Assembly (NCBI RefSeq): GCF_031581265.1
Contig: NZ_JAVLBQ010000005.1
Coordinates: 1 to 64,000, forward strand
Source: Gracilimonas sp031581265
GTDB lineage: Bacteria; Bacteroidota; Rhodothermia; Balneolales; Balneolaceae
Direction of reading: 5' to 3'
Length of the DNA: 64,000 nucleotides
The notes under the pieces are model-generated. The model made no database searches and was not told the origin of the DNA. It saw nothing but the letters and a program-made list of their open reading frames with translations. Shown here piece by piece: positions 17,932-26,910 of this stretch (position 1 is the first letter of the stretch; every line of letters starts with the position of its first letter). Position numbers and translations under genes: made by a program.

Positions 17932-18687
17932 ATGAGTTTTGATTTTCTTTCTGAGCCTATCGCACAGGTATTTTTATATGCCCTTTTAACAGCCGTTGCT
18001 ACCGGTTTAGGTGCAGTTCCTTTCTTTTTTATAAAAGATATTTCTCAGTCGCTACTTGGAAAATCTAATGCAGCAGCCTCAGGATTAATGTTGGCAGCCA
18101 GTTTCAGCTTAATAATGGAAGGCTATGATCTGGATGAATGGATGACCCTCGGCGGCATGCTGGCAGGTGTGGTTTTGGTTGTTTTGGCGAACAAATGGAT
18201 GGATGGGCGCTCTGATGTTGACGTCAAAGATTTAGTGGGTGCTAAGCGAAAACAGATGCTCATGTTTTTGGGTATCATGACAGTTCATTCTTTTGCTGAG
18301 GGAATAAGTGTTGGCGTCTCATTTGCCAATACCATGGAGTTTGGGATTTTCATCGCCATCGCCATTGCCATTCATAATATTCCTGAAGGCTTGGCCATCA
18401 GCTTGGTTATGGTTCCACAAGGCACCTCCCCCATTAAAGCCGTTTGGTGGAGTATTTTCTCAAGTTTACCCCAGCCCTTGATGGCCGTTCCTGCTTTTCT
18501 GTTTGTTGAAATTTTTAAAGAATACCTCCCATTTGGTCTTGGTTTTGCAGCAGGGGCTATGATTTGGATGGTATTTGCTGATTTAATACCCGAAGCACTT
18601 GAAAAGTGTGAAGCTAAAAAAGTAGGCCTTTGGGTGACCCTTGCTGTTCTTGCCATGAGTGCTTTTCAAATTTTAATTGGTCACTAA
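17932..18687 (+). CDS. ZIP-family divalent metal transporter
   Basis: 251 residues with about eight membrane segments. The two metal-site helices are intact: HSFAEGISVG at 119-128 and HNIPEGLAIS at 148-157. A short, acidic loop (DGRSDVDVKD) stands where ZIP proteins have a variable histidine loop. It probably imports zinc, iron or manganese through the inner membrane. Monocistronic; a weak hairpin without T-run follows at 18711-18734. Confidence 0.9.
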   Translation: MSFDFLSEPIAQVFLYALLTAVATGLGAVPFFFIKDISQSLLGKSNAAASGLMLAASFSLIMEGYDLDEWMTLGGMLAGVVLVVLANKWMDGRSDVDVKDLVGAKRKQMLMFLGIMTVHSFAEGISVGVSFANTMEFGIFIAIAIAIHNIPEGLAISLVMVPQGTSPIKAVWWSIFSSLPQPLMAVPAFLFVEIFKEYLPFGLGFAAGAMIWMVFADLIPEALEKCEAKKVGLWVTLAVLAMSAFQILIGH

Positions 18688-18789
18688 CCGTAACAATTAT
18701 TTACTATTATTTAAGCTTTTTTTTCAAAGCTTAAGAGAGTGCTTTCTTACCTTTGTCTGACTAAATAATCATCTATCATCCACAGGGCA

Positions 18790-20052
18790 TTGAACTTCAA
18801 GCATTTTCTACTGGCGTTACTGATTTTATTTCCTTTCTTAGCTTTTGCACAAACTCAGAATTCTGAACCCCCGCAAACAATCAATGTTTTTTTAGATTGT
18901 CGTGGCTGTGACGACAGCTACATTAGGTCTGAAATTAATTATATAAATTTTGTGCGTGATCAAACCGATGCTGAAGTTCACTTGCTAATTACCAACCAGC
19001 AGACCGGTAGTGGCGGAAGGGAATATGATTTGAATTTTTTAGGTCAAAAAAATATTTCAGGGAAATCCTACAACCTGAAATTTATAAGTCCTAAATCAGA
19101 TACGGAAGATACCAGAAGACGGAAGTTGGTCCGGCACGTAAAACTTGGCCTAATTTACTTTTTAGTAGATCGTGATGTTCTTTCAGACTTAGATGTCAAT
19201 TTTATGGGTGAAGTTAATGATAATGAATCAGGTCAAGATTCTGATTCAGATCCATGGAATAGTTGGGTATTTGAGCTGAGAGCAAGTACCAGCTTTAGTG
19301 GTGAACAATCGAGGGGTAACCTAAGTTTTGACGGCAGTTTTGACGCCCGAAGAATCACTGATGAATGGAAAACTACCTTTGATTACAGAAGAGATTATAA
19401 CCGAAGAGTTTTTCGATCAAAAAATGATGATGGCAGTACAAAAACAGATATATTTATAACAGAATCTCAGAATTTCACCTCCCTCATTGCCAAAAGTCTT
19501 GGCGATCACTGGACCGTGGGTGGATACAGCCGGGTGAGGTCATCCAGCCAGGATAATGTTGACCTGAGTATCGGTGCCAGTCCATCAATTGAGTACAGCC
19601 TCTTTCCCTACAATGAATTCAATCGCCGTCAAATCACCTTCAGGCTTGGAATGGCAGGTGCATTTTATGACTACAGTGAAGTGACCATCCTGAATGTAAC
19701 AGAAGAATTTCTTTGGAGACCTGAATTAAATATTGTCACTGATTTCACGCAACCCTGGGGCGGTGTTTTTTCATGGATTAATGCCGGTACTTATCTCCAC
19801 GATCCGAGCAAAAACCGGGTAAATATGAGATTTAGAGTGAATGTGCGTCTTTTGAGAGGTCTTTCTATTTTCTTATCCGGAAGATACTCACTTATCAACG
19901 ACCAGATCAGCTTGCCGGCCGGTGACCTTACTGAAGAAGAGCGCCTGCTGAATTTGAAACAACAGGCGACTTCCTATAATTACGGTGGCTCTATTGGATT
20001 CGAGTTTAACTTCGGTTCTATTTATAACAGTGTAGTGAACCCCCGCTTATAA
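18790..20052 (+). CDS. Exported outer-membrane barrel-like protein with conserved N-terminal domain
   Basis: 420 residues starting at a TTG codon; the signal peptide (ending AFAQ) follows at once and no ATG fits. After it, FLDCRGCDDSYIRSEINYINFVRD and TNQQTGSGGREYDLNFLG form a small domain that I recall from uncharacterised Bacteroidota and Gemmatimonadota proteins. From about residue 150 the sequence alternates like a 12-14-strand barrel (SFDGSFDARRITDEWKTTF, RFRVNVRLLRGLSIFLSGRY). Two cysteines, CRGC, may form a disulfide. Convergent with the MscS locus, one base apart. Function unknown. Confidence 0.7.
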   Translation: MNFKHFLLALLILFPFLAFAQTQNSEPPQTINVFLDCRGCDDSYIRSEINYINFVRDQTDAEVHLLITNQQTGSGGREYDLNFLGQKNISGKSYNLKFISPKSDTEDTRRRKLVRHVKLGLIYFLVDRDVLSDLDVNFMGEVNDNESGQDSDSDPWNSWVFELRASTSFSGEQSRGNLSFDGSFDARRITDEWKTTFDYRRDYNRRVFRSKNDDGSTKTDIFITESQNFTSLIAKSLGDHWTVGGYSRVRSSSQDNVDLSIGASPSIEYSLFPYNEFNRRQITFRLGMAGAFYDYSEVTILNVTEEFLWRPELNIVTDFTQPWGGVFSWINAGTYLHDPSKNRVNMRFRVNVRLLRGLSIFLSGRYSLINDQISLPAGDLTEEERLLNLKQQATSYNYGGSIGFEFNFGSIYNSVVNPRL

Positions 20053-20053
20053 T

Positions 20054-20943
20054 CTAATTGGCTGAGGTATTCATTACTTCGTTTAATTTTTCACCACCGC
20101 GAATTCCAAAATCAAGCGTTCGAATTGGATATGGAATCATGATATCATTTTCATCATAAGCTGATTTTAGTGCTATGATTGCTTCACTTTGGGCACTCCA
20201 ATACTCCGGAAGTTTTTTGAAGTCTATCCAAAAACGAACTGAAAAATTCACCGAACTGCCACCAAATTCATTGTAATAGAATTCAACATCCCGGCTGTTA
20301 TCCCTTAATCTAACTCTGAAATTGTTTCTATGGCCACTTCACGGGCTTTTTCTAAATCATCACCATATGATACACCACAAGCCAAATCTATTCGACGCTC
20401 TCCATTTTTGGTATAATTGGTAAGTGGGTTTTCATAAACCACTTTATTGGGCACATACATAATCTGTCCCTGGGGAGTCTTAACGATAGTGTTTCTCAAA
20501 TTCAGCTTTTGAACCGTTCCGAACAATCCATTGGTCTCGATGATATCTCCCACTCCAAACGGATGGCGAATGGAGAGCAAAATCCCCGATATAAAATTGG
20601 ACGCTATATCCTGAAAAGCAAAACCTAAAGCTAACCCTATTATACCTGCACCGGCTAATAAGCTTGTCACCGCTCCGCCAAGATTCAAAATACTGAGTGA
20701 AATAAACACTCCAATGCCTATTACCATTACCCCCAAAATTGTCTGAGCCAGTCCCGTCACCGTTTTATTATCGGTAACCTGAGACAGCATTTTACCAACC
20801 ATTTTTTTGATAAACTTAGCTATCACATAAAAAACCAGCAGTACTAATAATGCAACCACCAAATTGGGCAACATCTCAATGGTGGCTGTCAGCCATTCTT
20901 CGACTTTACCAACTATTAAATCATACGTATTATCAATTTCCAT
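20054..20943 (-). pseudogene. MscS-type mechanosensitive channel, frameshifted
   Basis: Two minus-strand frames together give one MscS protein. The first (20943-20305, 212 residues) has three membrane helices including the pore helix GAGIIGLALGFAFQDIASN and the beta domain to SYGDDLEKAREVAIETISELD, then stops. The second frame carries on with RDNSRDVEFYYNEFGGSS and ends RTLDFGIRGGEKLNEV, the normal MscS C-terminus. One missing base at about 20311-20313 explains it: restoring it yields SELRLRDNSRDVEFYY. An intact protein would be close to the usual 290 residues and release osmolytes on hypo-osmotic shock. It is either a recent mutation or a sequencing error. Confidence 0.85.
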
Positions 20944-21049
20944 AAAACCTTTTTATTTGTGTTATTAATTGTATCCTTCGCAAGGATATTTATTTAAAAA
21001 TTGTTCCATACATTTTCTCAAGCGTTTATTAATACTAAAATTGAATACC

Positions 21050-21682
21050 ATGAATTATTACTTGCGGTCTCTTTTTCTACTTTTAGTTTCTTTACTGTTT
21101 ATAAATACATCATTCGCACAAAGCCCCGCAGAAAGTGCAGATAAAGTAACACCTTTACTTATAGGCTCTCAGGTACCCGATGTCCACCTTAAAACGGTTG
21201 ATGGTAATTCAATTTCATTAAGAGCTGAAGTTTCCGAACAGCCTACTATTCTTATTTTCTATCGGGGTGGATGGTGCCCTTACTGCAGCAAACATCTTTC
21301 AGATTTGCAACAAATTGAAGACGAATTGTATGAAATTGGGTACCAAATTTTTGCCATCAGTCCTGACCGGCCCGAAAAACTAAAAGCAACTTTACAGGAT
21401 CAAGCATTAGGTTACACCCTGCTATCAGACAGCCCAATGACTACCTCAAAAGCTTTTGGACTGGCTTTTAAAGTAGATGAAGAAACCATAGAGCGGTACA
21501 AATCCGTGGGTATCAATCTTGAAGAAGACTCCGGGTATGATCATCATCTGCTCCCTGCACCGGCGGTTTACATTTTAAACAAAGAAGGCATTGTGCGTTT
21601 TAATTACGTGAATCCCGAGTATAAAGAGCGAATTAATGGGGATGTTTTACTTACAGCAGCCCGGGCTTACTTTGAGGAATAA
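21050..21682 (+). CDS. Exported peroxiredoxin/thioredoxin-fold protein (AhpC/TSA family)
   Basis: 210 residues from the ATG at 21050, chosen because MNYYLRSLFLLLVSLLF starts a signal peptide ending SFAQ; the open frame runs 27 codons further upstream without signal-like sequence. The thioredoxin fold shows FYRGGWCPYCSKHLSDLQQ with a WCPYC motif and later LPAPAVYILNKEGIVRF. Probably a periplasmic thiol peroxidase or thiol-disulfide protein protecting the envelope. Next gene starts 18 bases on in the same direction. Confidence 0.82.
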   Translation: MNYYLRSLFLLLVSLLFINTSFAQSPAESADKVTPLLIGSQVPDVHLKTVDGNSISLRAEVSEQPTILIFYRGGWCPYCSKHLSDLQQIEDELYEIGYQIFAISPDRPEKLKATLQDQALGYTLLSDSPMTTSKAFGLAFKVDEETIERYKSVGINLEEDSGYDHHLLPAPAVYILNKEGIVRFNYVNPEYKERINGDVLLTAARAYFEE

Positions 21683-21700
21683 GGAATTTAGCTGTTTTTT

Positions 21701-22432
21701 ATGCCTCGATATAAAACCTTTAGCAAGCAGACCTTAAGCATTTCAGGTATTGAAGTAAACCTGCATCGGAAGAATGTTAAGAATCTGAATTTGAGAGTGT
21801 ATCCTTCCAAACAAGAGGTTAAAATATCGGTTCCCCGACATGCCCCTGAAAAGGCCGTTATGGAATTTGTAAAAGCCAAAATCCCCTGGATTAAGAAGCA
21901 CCTTTCCCGAAAAATTTCTCCAAAGCCTTCTGCTACTTTAAATTTCGTCAATGGTGAAAAGCACTTATTCTTTGGCAACGAATTTGAACTAAGAGTGGTA
22001 GAAAAGAACAGCCCTCCTGAAGTAATTATTGAAGGAAATCATACCCTGATTTTACAAGTGCGGCCGGGAGCTGATATCAATAAGAAAGCCAAGGTTTTAA
22101 AAGAGTGGTACAGAGCTCACCTTAAAAAAGAAATTCCACTACTGATTCAAAAATGGGAACCCATAATGGGAGTTTCTGTTCAAGAATTTGGAGTGAAGGC
22201 CATGAAAACAAGATGGGGTACTTGTAATATCCGGGATCGGAGAATTTGGCTGAACTTAGAATTAGCAAAGAAACGTCCTGAACTGCTGGAATATGTAGTG
22301 GTACACGAAATGGTTCACCTGCTTGAGCGACTGCACAACAAAAGGTTTTACGGTTTCATGAGTCAGTTTCTTCCGAACTGGAAATCACTGAAGGCCGAAT
22401 TAAATAAAACCGGCCCCTTATCTAATTGTTGA
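21701..22432 (+). CDS. YgjP/SprT-type zinc metalloprotease (DUF45)
   Basis: 243 residues, cytoplasmic. The zinc site VHEMVHLLERLH lies at 201-212 (H202, E203, H206 and H212), preceded by the family motif KTRWGTCNIRDRRIWLNLEL at 169-188. The N-terminal half is the beta domain of the DUF45 family. Exact substrate is not known; YgjP homologues have also been called UTP pyrophosphatase-like, but the HExxH site is clear. It probably forms a transcript with the peroxiredoxin-like gene. Confidence 0.85.
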   Translation: MPRYKTFSKQTLSISGIEVNLHRKNVKNLNLRVYPSKQEVKISVPRHAPEKAVMEFVKAKIPWIKKHLSRKISPKPSATLNFVNGEKHLFFGNEFELRVVEKNSPPEVIIEGNHTLILQVRPGADINKKAKVLKEWYRAHLKKEIPLLIQKWEPIMGVSVQEFGVKAMKTRWGTCNIRDRRIWLNLELAKKRPELLEYVVVHEMVHLLERLHNKRFYGFMSQFLPNWKSLKAELNKTGPLSNC

Positions 22433-22464
22433 AAAAAAAGTCGAAGGTTTTTTGATGAAATGGC

Positions 22465-22492
22465 ATCTAAGTGAATGAACCTCAACTTAGAT
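22465..22492. promoter_or_regulatory. Inverted repeat before the Spy-like gene
   Basis: ATCTAAGT and ACTTAGAT form a perfect 8-bp inverted repeat with a 12-base spacer, ending 13 bases before the ATG of the LTxxQ protein gene. It may be an operator or a leader hairpin; no known regulator motif is recognised. Confidence 0.35.
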
Positions 22493-22505
22493 ATGGAGCT
22501 TAACT

Positions 22506-23000
22506 ATGAAATTATTATCTAAAATACTTGCCACAGTAATCCTTTTTACAGCTTTTGCTATTCAAGCCAATGCCCAGCAGCGCCAAAAGATGGAACGCCC
22601 CAAAACGGAACGTATGGAGAAAATGAAAACCATGCGAGCCAATCAGATGGATCGTCATCAAAATATGATGCGAATGCTTGACTTGACTGAAGAACAACGT
22701 GAGCAAATAAAAGAAATACACCTGAAAGGACAAAAAGAGATGCTGCCTTTACGCAATCAAATACGCGAGCATCGCGCTAAACTCCAAACGCTAACAACCG
22801 GAGATAACTACGATGAGAATTCCGTAAGTGAGCTCGTTAATGAAATGAGTGAACTTCACGCTAAGATGATGTTAAAGAGAATTTCTCACCGGCAAGAAAT
22901 CCGTGAACTTCTAACTGATGAACAACGCATTAAATTCGACACCTTTCACATGAGAAATAAGGCAAACAAACCTCATATGATGAGGGGCATGAATAGGTAG
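22506..23000 (+). CDS. Spy/CpxP-like periplasmic LTxxQ protein
   Basis: 164 residues, signal peptide to NAQ. The mature protein is basic, methionine-rich and almost all helix: MMRMLDLTEEQREQIKEIHL carries the LTxxQ motif, and ELLTDEQRIKFDTF the second one. Spy/CpxP family members are periplasmic chaperones or stress sensors that bind misfolded protein or metals. It is first in a row of four linked genes with an ECF sigma factor, a likely anti-sigma and a second Spy-like protein, so its expression is probably set by that sigma factor. A hairpin follows at 23013. Confidence 0.82.
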   Translation: MKLLSKILATVILFTAFAIQANAQQRQKMERPKTERMEKMKTMRANQMDRHQNMMRMLDLTEEQREQIKEIHLKGQKEMLPLRNQIREHRAKLQTLTTGDNYDENSVSELVNEMSELHAKMMLKRISHRQEIRELLTDEQRIKFDTFHMRNKANKPHMMRGMNR

Positions 23001-23012
23001 CTTAGATCAATG

Positions 23013-23043
23013 ATGCAGGGAGTTAAATCCCTGCATTTTATTT
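23013..23043 (+). terminator. Terminator or attenuator between the Spy-like and sigma-factor genes
   Basis: ATGCAGGGA and TCCCTGCAT form a perfect 9-bp stem with the loop GTTAAA, followed by TTTTATTT. It would separate the abundant Spy-like message from the sigma operon. Confidence 0.75.
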
Positions 23044-23062
23044 GATCACCGGCCTTATTATT

Positions 23063-23692
23063 ATGCAATTTAGAAATGTGGATATAAAACGTGTAAACCA
23101 GAAGGATATCGAAAAAACCAGCTTAATAGAGCGACTTCAGGACGGTGATGAAGCTGCTTTTAAACAATTGGTAAACGATCACAAAGACCAGGTATATAAT
23201 ACTTGCCTGGGGTTCTTACGTAATCCCCACGATGCCGAAGATGTATCACAGGAAGTTTTTATACAAGTGTATGATTCGATCAATGATTTCCGGGAAGAAG
23301 CAACTTTATCGACATGGATTTATAGGATTGCTGTTACAAAATCTCTGGAACTCATACGCTATCGGAAAAGACAGAAAAGATTCGGTTTTTTCCAGGCATT
23401 GAATTCACTTTTTAATAATCCCGATGAACAATCGGATGAGGAAAGCTATATGCACCCGGGTATTAAGCTTGAAAACAAAGAACGGGCAAAGATATTATTC
23501 CGTGAAATTGATAAGCTAACAGAAAAGCAAAAGGTAGCCTTCACCCTTCAAAAAGTAGAGGGACTCAGTTACCAAGAAGTCGCAGATGTCATGGAGCAAA
23601 GTTTGTCGGCTGTGGAATCACTGATTCACAGAGCTAAAGAAAACTTAATAAAGCAGTTACGCACCTATTACGAACAAAATGAAATGGATTGA
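23063..23692 (+). CDS. ECF-type RNA polymerase sigma factor
   Basis: 209 residues from the ATG at 23063 (a TTG seven codons upstream is less likely and overlaps the terminator). Region 2: FKQLVNDHKDQVYNTCLGFL then DAEDVSQEVFIQVYDSI; region 4: LTEKQKVAFTLQKVEGLSYQEVADVMEQSLSAVESLIHRAKENL, the helix-turn-helix for the -35 element. Three bases separate it from the probable anti-sigma gene, the usual arrangement. It should drive an envelope-stress or metal-response regulon that includes the flanking Spy-like genes. Confidence 0.92.
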   Translation: MQFRNVDIKRVNQKDIEKTSLIERLQDGDEAAFKQLVNDHKDQVYNTCLGFLRNPHDAEDVSQEVFIQVYDSINDFREEATLSTWIYRIAVTKSLELIRYRKRQKRFGFFQALNSLFNNPDEQSDEESYMHPGIKLENKERAKILFREIDKLTEKQKVAFTLQKVEGLSYQEVADVMEQSLSAVESLIHRAKENLIKQLRTYYEQNEMD

Positions 23693-23695
23693 ACC

Positions 23696-24031
23696 ATGAA
23701 TACTCAAAATAAAACAGATCGTGAAGTGGAAAAAACCATGCAGTCACTCGATGGATTTCAACCTGCCAAGACCGATCCTTTTTTCTACAGCCGCTTGTCT
23801 GCCAAGTTAGAAAACAGAGAAGAGACGGAATTAGAGGGGTCTTTCAATTATGGGTTTGCATTTTCAATGGCCGCTGTTGTCGTATTCCTATTTCTGAATG
23901 TCATTTCATTATCAATGTATCAAAATATAATACCGGATGAACCGGCTACAGAACAAGAGATCGTCGAGGAGTTGACCTATGAGTATCAAGCCCTTGATTT
24001 AAGTTATTACCAAACTTTTGAGGAAGAATAA
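23696..24031 (+). CDS. Probable anti-sigma factor, single-pass membrane protein
   Basis: 111 residues. The N-terminal 60 residues are soluble and charged (EKTMQSLDGFQPAKTDPFFY then RLSAKLENRE), followed by one membrane helix (FAFSMAAVVVFLFLNVISL) and a short acidic periplasmic tail. The size, topology and place between a sigma factor and a periplasmic helical sensor match small CnrY-like anti-sigma proteins, though no sequence similarity is claimed. It ends one base before the next start. Confidence 0.7.
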   Translation: MNTQNKTDREVEKTMQSLDGFQPAKTDPFFYSRLSAKLENREETELEGSFNYGFAFSMAAVVVFLFLNVISLSMYQNIIPDEPATEQEIVEELTYEYQALDLSYYQTFEEE

Positions 24032-24032
24032 C

Positions 24033-24539
24033 ATGGAAGTATCAAAAAAATATAAATGGGCGCTTGGCGGTTTGATTGTCATGGTTTTACTGAATGCCGC
24101 TACCCTTTTTACCATCTGGATTAACAAACCGGATGTTCGCAATTGGAGAAATGCGGATGATCGAGACCGAAATCCCGCACAACACTTTATGAAAGAAAGA
24201 TTAGATCTAACCGATGCTCAATCGGATTCGGTAGAATCATTAAGACATGCTCATTTCAGCGAAGTCAGGCAAAACAGGGATAGCCTAAATAAATATCGCC
24301 AGGCTTACCTTGAGTTTATCATGAGTGATGAAAGCGGCAATAAAGCTAAAAAAGATTCACTGCTTAATTTAATAACCGGTCAATATCATCAGATAGAATC
24401 AGCTATGTATCAACATATGGCAGAGATGAAAGAAGTACTAAACAGCGAACAGCAACAAAAGTTTAAAAAAGTACTGAAAAATACGGTCTTCAGAAATCAA
24501 CATGACAATAGAGAGCACAGGGAGAGAATGCACCGGTAG
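24033..24539 (+). CDS. Membrane-anchored Spy/CnrX-like periplasmic sensor
   Basis: 168 residues from the ATG at 24033, one base after the anti-sigma stop; a frame from 24018 would overlap it. One N-terminal membrane helix (WALGGLIVMVLLNAATLFTI), then a helical periplasmic part with RLDLTDAQSDSVESLRH (an LTxxQ-like motif) and LNSEQQQKFKKVLK. The domain is of the Metal_resist/Spy superfamily used by the CnrX sensor. In the cnrYXH system such a protein controls release of the sigma factor by the anti-sigma. Here that role is inferred from gene order. Confidence 0.75.
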   Translation: MEVSKKYKWALGGLIVMVLLNAATLFTIWINKPDVRNWRNADDRDRNPAQHFMKERLDLTDAQSDSVESLRHAHFSEVRQNRDSLNKYRQAYLEFIMSDESGNKAKKDSLLNLITGQYHQIESAMYQHMAEMKEVLNSEQQQKFKKVLKNTVFRNQHDNREHRERMHR

Positions 24540-24602
24540 TAAGAAATTTCTATGTCCACCAATGGTCGATGTTCGGATGATTAATCCGTATCTTTAGGGT
24601 CT

Positions 24603-25715
24603 ATGGAAATTACCGAGACCCAACAAAAGACCGACCTTAAAGCACTCACCAAAGAAGAGCTCACTCATTTCTGCTCAGAAATGGGACTCCAAAGTTTTAG
24701 AGCTGACCAGATTTTTCAATGGATGTATCAGAAAGGAGTATCCGAATTTGAGGATATGACCAACCTATCCAAAGATCTTCGCGAGAAGCTTCGGGAAATT
24801 GCTACGGTCAATCGAATTAACTTAGTTCAACAGCAAGAATCTAAAGATGGAACCATCAAGTTTCTTTTCCAGCTCAACGATCCGGAGAAAGAATACAAAG
24901 TTGAGGCTGTACTTATTCCTGATTTTTTTGCGGATGGGGCTGCACGCCGGCTAACCGTCTGTGTTTCTTCTCAGGTTGGATGTGTTTTCGGATGTGCTTT
25001 TTGTGCAACCGGTAAAATGGGCCTATTTCGAAATCTCACGCATGGTGAAATTGTAGACCAGGTACAATACATCAACGATATTGCTGAAGAAAAATACGGT
25101 AAGAAAATAACCAATATTGTGTATATGGGGATGGGAGAGCCGCTTCACAACTTTAAAGCGGTCGTAAATTCAGCTCATATCATTTCCGACCCATTGAGTA
25201 TTGAGTTATCTCCCAAAAGAATTACGGTTTCTACGGTGGGACTTACCAAACAGATCAAGAAGCTCGCTGATGATCAGGAAGAATTTAACTTGGCTATATC
25301 GTTACACGCCCCTACCGATGAGAAGAGAGATAAGATCATGCCTATCAACAGCTCCATGAATCTTGAAAGTCTTGAGGATGCTGTAAAACACTATCACAAA
25401 GCAACGGACAAAGCTATTACCTACGAATACCTGCTGTTTGATAATTTCAATGACAGCCCGGAAGATGCGCGTAATCTTGCCAAAATTGTGAAATGGGTCC
25501 CAAGCAAGGTCAACATTATTATGTACAACAATGTAGCCGGTGTTGAGCTCAGGCGAGCCCGTGAAGAACGATTAGATAACTTTATGCGAGAACTTATCAA
25601 GAATGATGTACGCGCTACTGTACGTCGGAGTCGCGGCGATGATATTGATGCAGGATGCGGACAGTTAGCTATTCGTGAAGGTGCGCCCAAGGGTAAAACG
25701 ATGGCGAAGAATTAG
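24603..25715 (+). CDS. rlmN: 23S rRNA (adenine-C2)-methyltransferase / tRNA m2A37 methyltransferase
   Basis: 370 residues, standard length. Radical SAM enzyme that methylates A2503 of 23S rRNA and A37 of some tRNAs. The iron-sulfur motif CxxxCxxC is at C127, C131 and C134 (GCVFGCAFCATGKMG); GMGEPLHN follows near 180, and the C-terminal GCGQLA holds the mechanistic cysteine. The N-terminal accessory domain FRADQIFQWMYQKG is also typical. Downstream of the sigma module by 63 bases, probably with its own promoter. Confidence 0.95.
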   Translation: MEITETQQKTDLKALTKEELTHFCSEMGLQSFRADQIFQWMYQKGVSEFEDMTNLSKDLREKLREIATVNRINLVQQQESKDGTIKFLFQLNDPEKEYKVEAVLIPDFFADGAARRLTVCVSSQVGCVFGCAFCATGKMGLFRNLTHGEIVDQVQYINDIAEEKYGKKITNIVYMGMGEPLHNFKAVVNSAHIISDPLSIELSPKRITVSTVGLTKQIKKLADDQEEFNLAISLHAPTDEKRDKIMPINSSMNLESLEDAVKHYHKATDKAITYEYLLFDNFNDSPEDARNLAKIVKWVPSKVNIIMYNNVAGVELRRAREERLDNFMRELIKNDVRATVRRSRGDDIDAGCGQLAIREGAPKGKTMAKN

Positions 25716-25801
25716 AAGGGGAATCAGCGAGGTATTCACTAGCCCCTCACAAACAAGTAAGAGAGGGTACTCAATCGAAAATTATTGGCACTCCATTAAG
25801 C

Positions 25802-26902
25802 CTACTCAATAAGGTTAAACACCCGCTCAAATCGTGGTACCCATCCATCCATTGAGAACCAGATGATGGAAGCTTTTCCGATTACATGATCTTGTGGGAT
25901 AAAGCCCCAAAAACGCGAATCCTGACTGTTATCACGGTTATCTCCCATCCCGAAGTAGTAATTCTGTTTCACCGTGTAGGTATTTGTCTCTTCTCCATTT
26001 ATATAGATTCGTCCGTTTTCACGGCGCAGATCATTGCGCTCATAACGTTCTATAAGATCTTTGTAGATAAACCAATTATCGTTGGTAATCTCAATCTCCT
26101 GCCCTTTAAAAGGAACTACAATTTCAGGCATTTGATCGGCATTGTTAAATGCTCTTGAAAAATCGCCCTGACTTTGTACATAATTTCTGTCGGTCATCCC
26201 TTCCCCCTTCACATTCAAAAACATGGTATCCACTTCACTCCAGTCCCGTACTGTTTCAGCAACATCAGCGGATAGGTTAAGGATATAAGTATTTTCGTTA
26301 TTATACCCAACCAATTCTCCCCCTACCGATTCCATTTTAGCCGTACTGAGTCGCACGCGATCGGCCATCTGCACCACATAATGCTTCTGTACTCCCTCAT
26401 GGGTTACTTCCGGCTTTCCATCTATATAAAGCGTTTTATCTTGGATAGAAATGGTATCTCCTGCAATGGCTACAGCACGTTTGATGTAATTTGTCTTTTG
26501 TGAAATCGGCTTTACTTCCCAGGGTACATTAAATACAAAAATGTCATTTCGCTCAATGTCTCTAACTCCCGGAAGACGAGTCCATGGAAGATCAACGCCC
26601 GGCACACACATGCCCTGAACAAAAGGAACACAAAGCCCCATGGGCGTTCTGGCACCATAAGTAACATTGGAAACGATAAGCAAGTCTCCCGTCATCAAAG
26701 TTTTTTCCATAGATGGCGTTGGAATTTTATACGAACCAAATAGAAATGCACGGAGAATAGCAGCGGCTATAAATGCAAATACAATAGCATCAACCCACTC
26801 CCTCAACCAAGATTTAGCCTTCTTGTTTTCAGCTTCTTTCTTTTTCTTTTTTTGTTGCCAGTAGGTGCTACCGTCGCCTTTAGGTTTTTTGTCGTTTTCC
26901 AA
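25802..26902 (-). CDS. lepB: Signal peptidase I
   Basis: 366 residues. It cleaves signal peptides at the outer face of the inner membrane. One N-terminal membrane helix (AIVFAFIAAAILRAFLF), then the catalytic serine S64 in PTPSMEKTL and the general base K141 in NYIKRAVAIAGD. Box E, GMGDNRDNSQDSRFWG, lies near 325. An insertion of about 120 residues between these boxes makes it larger than the E. coli type core, usual in Bacteroidota. The start seems to be TTG at 26902. Last gene of the lepA - unknown - lepB operon. Confidence 0.94.
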   Translation of the reverse strand: MENDKKPKGDGSTYWQQKKKKKEAENKKAKSWLREWVDAIVFAFIAAAILRAFLFGSYKIPTPSMEKTLMTGDLLIVSNVTYGARTPMGLCVPFVQGMCVPGVDLPWTRLPGVRDIERNDIFVFNVPWEVKPISQKTNYIKRAVAIAGDTISIQDKTLYIDGKPEVTHEGVQKHYVVQMADRVRLSTAKMESVGGELVGYNNENTYILNLSADVAETVRDWSEVDTMFLNVKGEGMTDRNYVQSQGDFSRAFNNADQMPEIVVPFKGQEIEITNDNWFIYKDLIERYERNDLRRENGRIYINGEETNTYTVKQNYYFGMGDNRDNSQDSRFWGFIPQDHVIGKASIIWFSMDGWVPRFERVFNLIE

Positions 26903-26910
26903 AGTGTGCG

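Noticed and set aside
18711..18734. Hairpin TTAAGCTTT/AAAGCTTAA after the ZIP gene as terminator
   Set aside because: The stem is AT-rich and no T-run follows; it may be a weak terminator but is not supported well enough.
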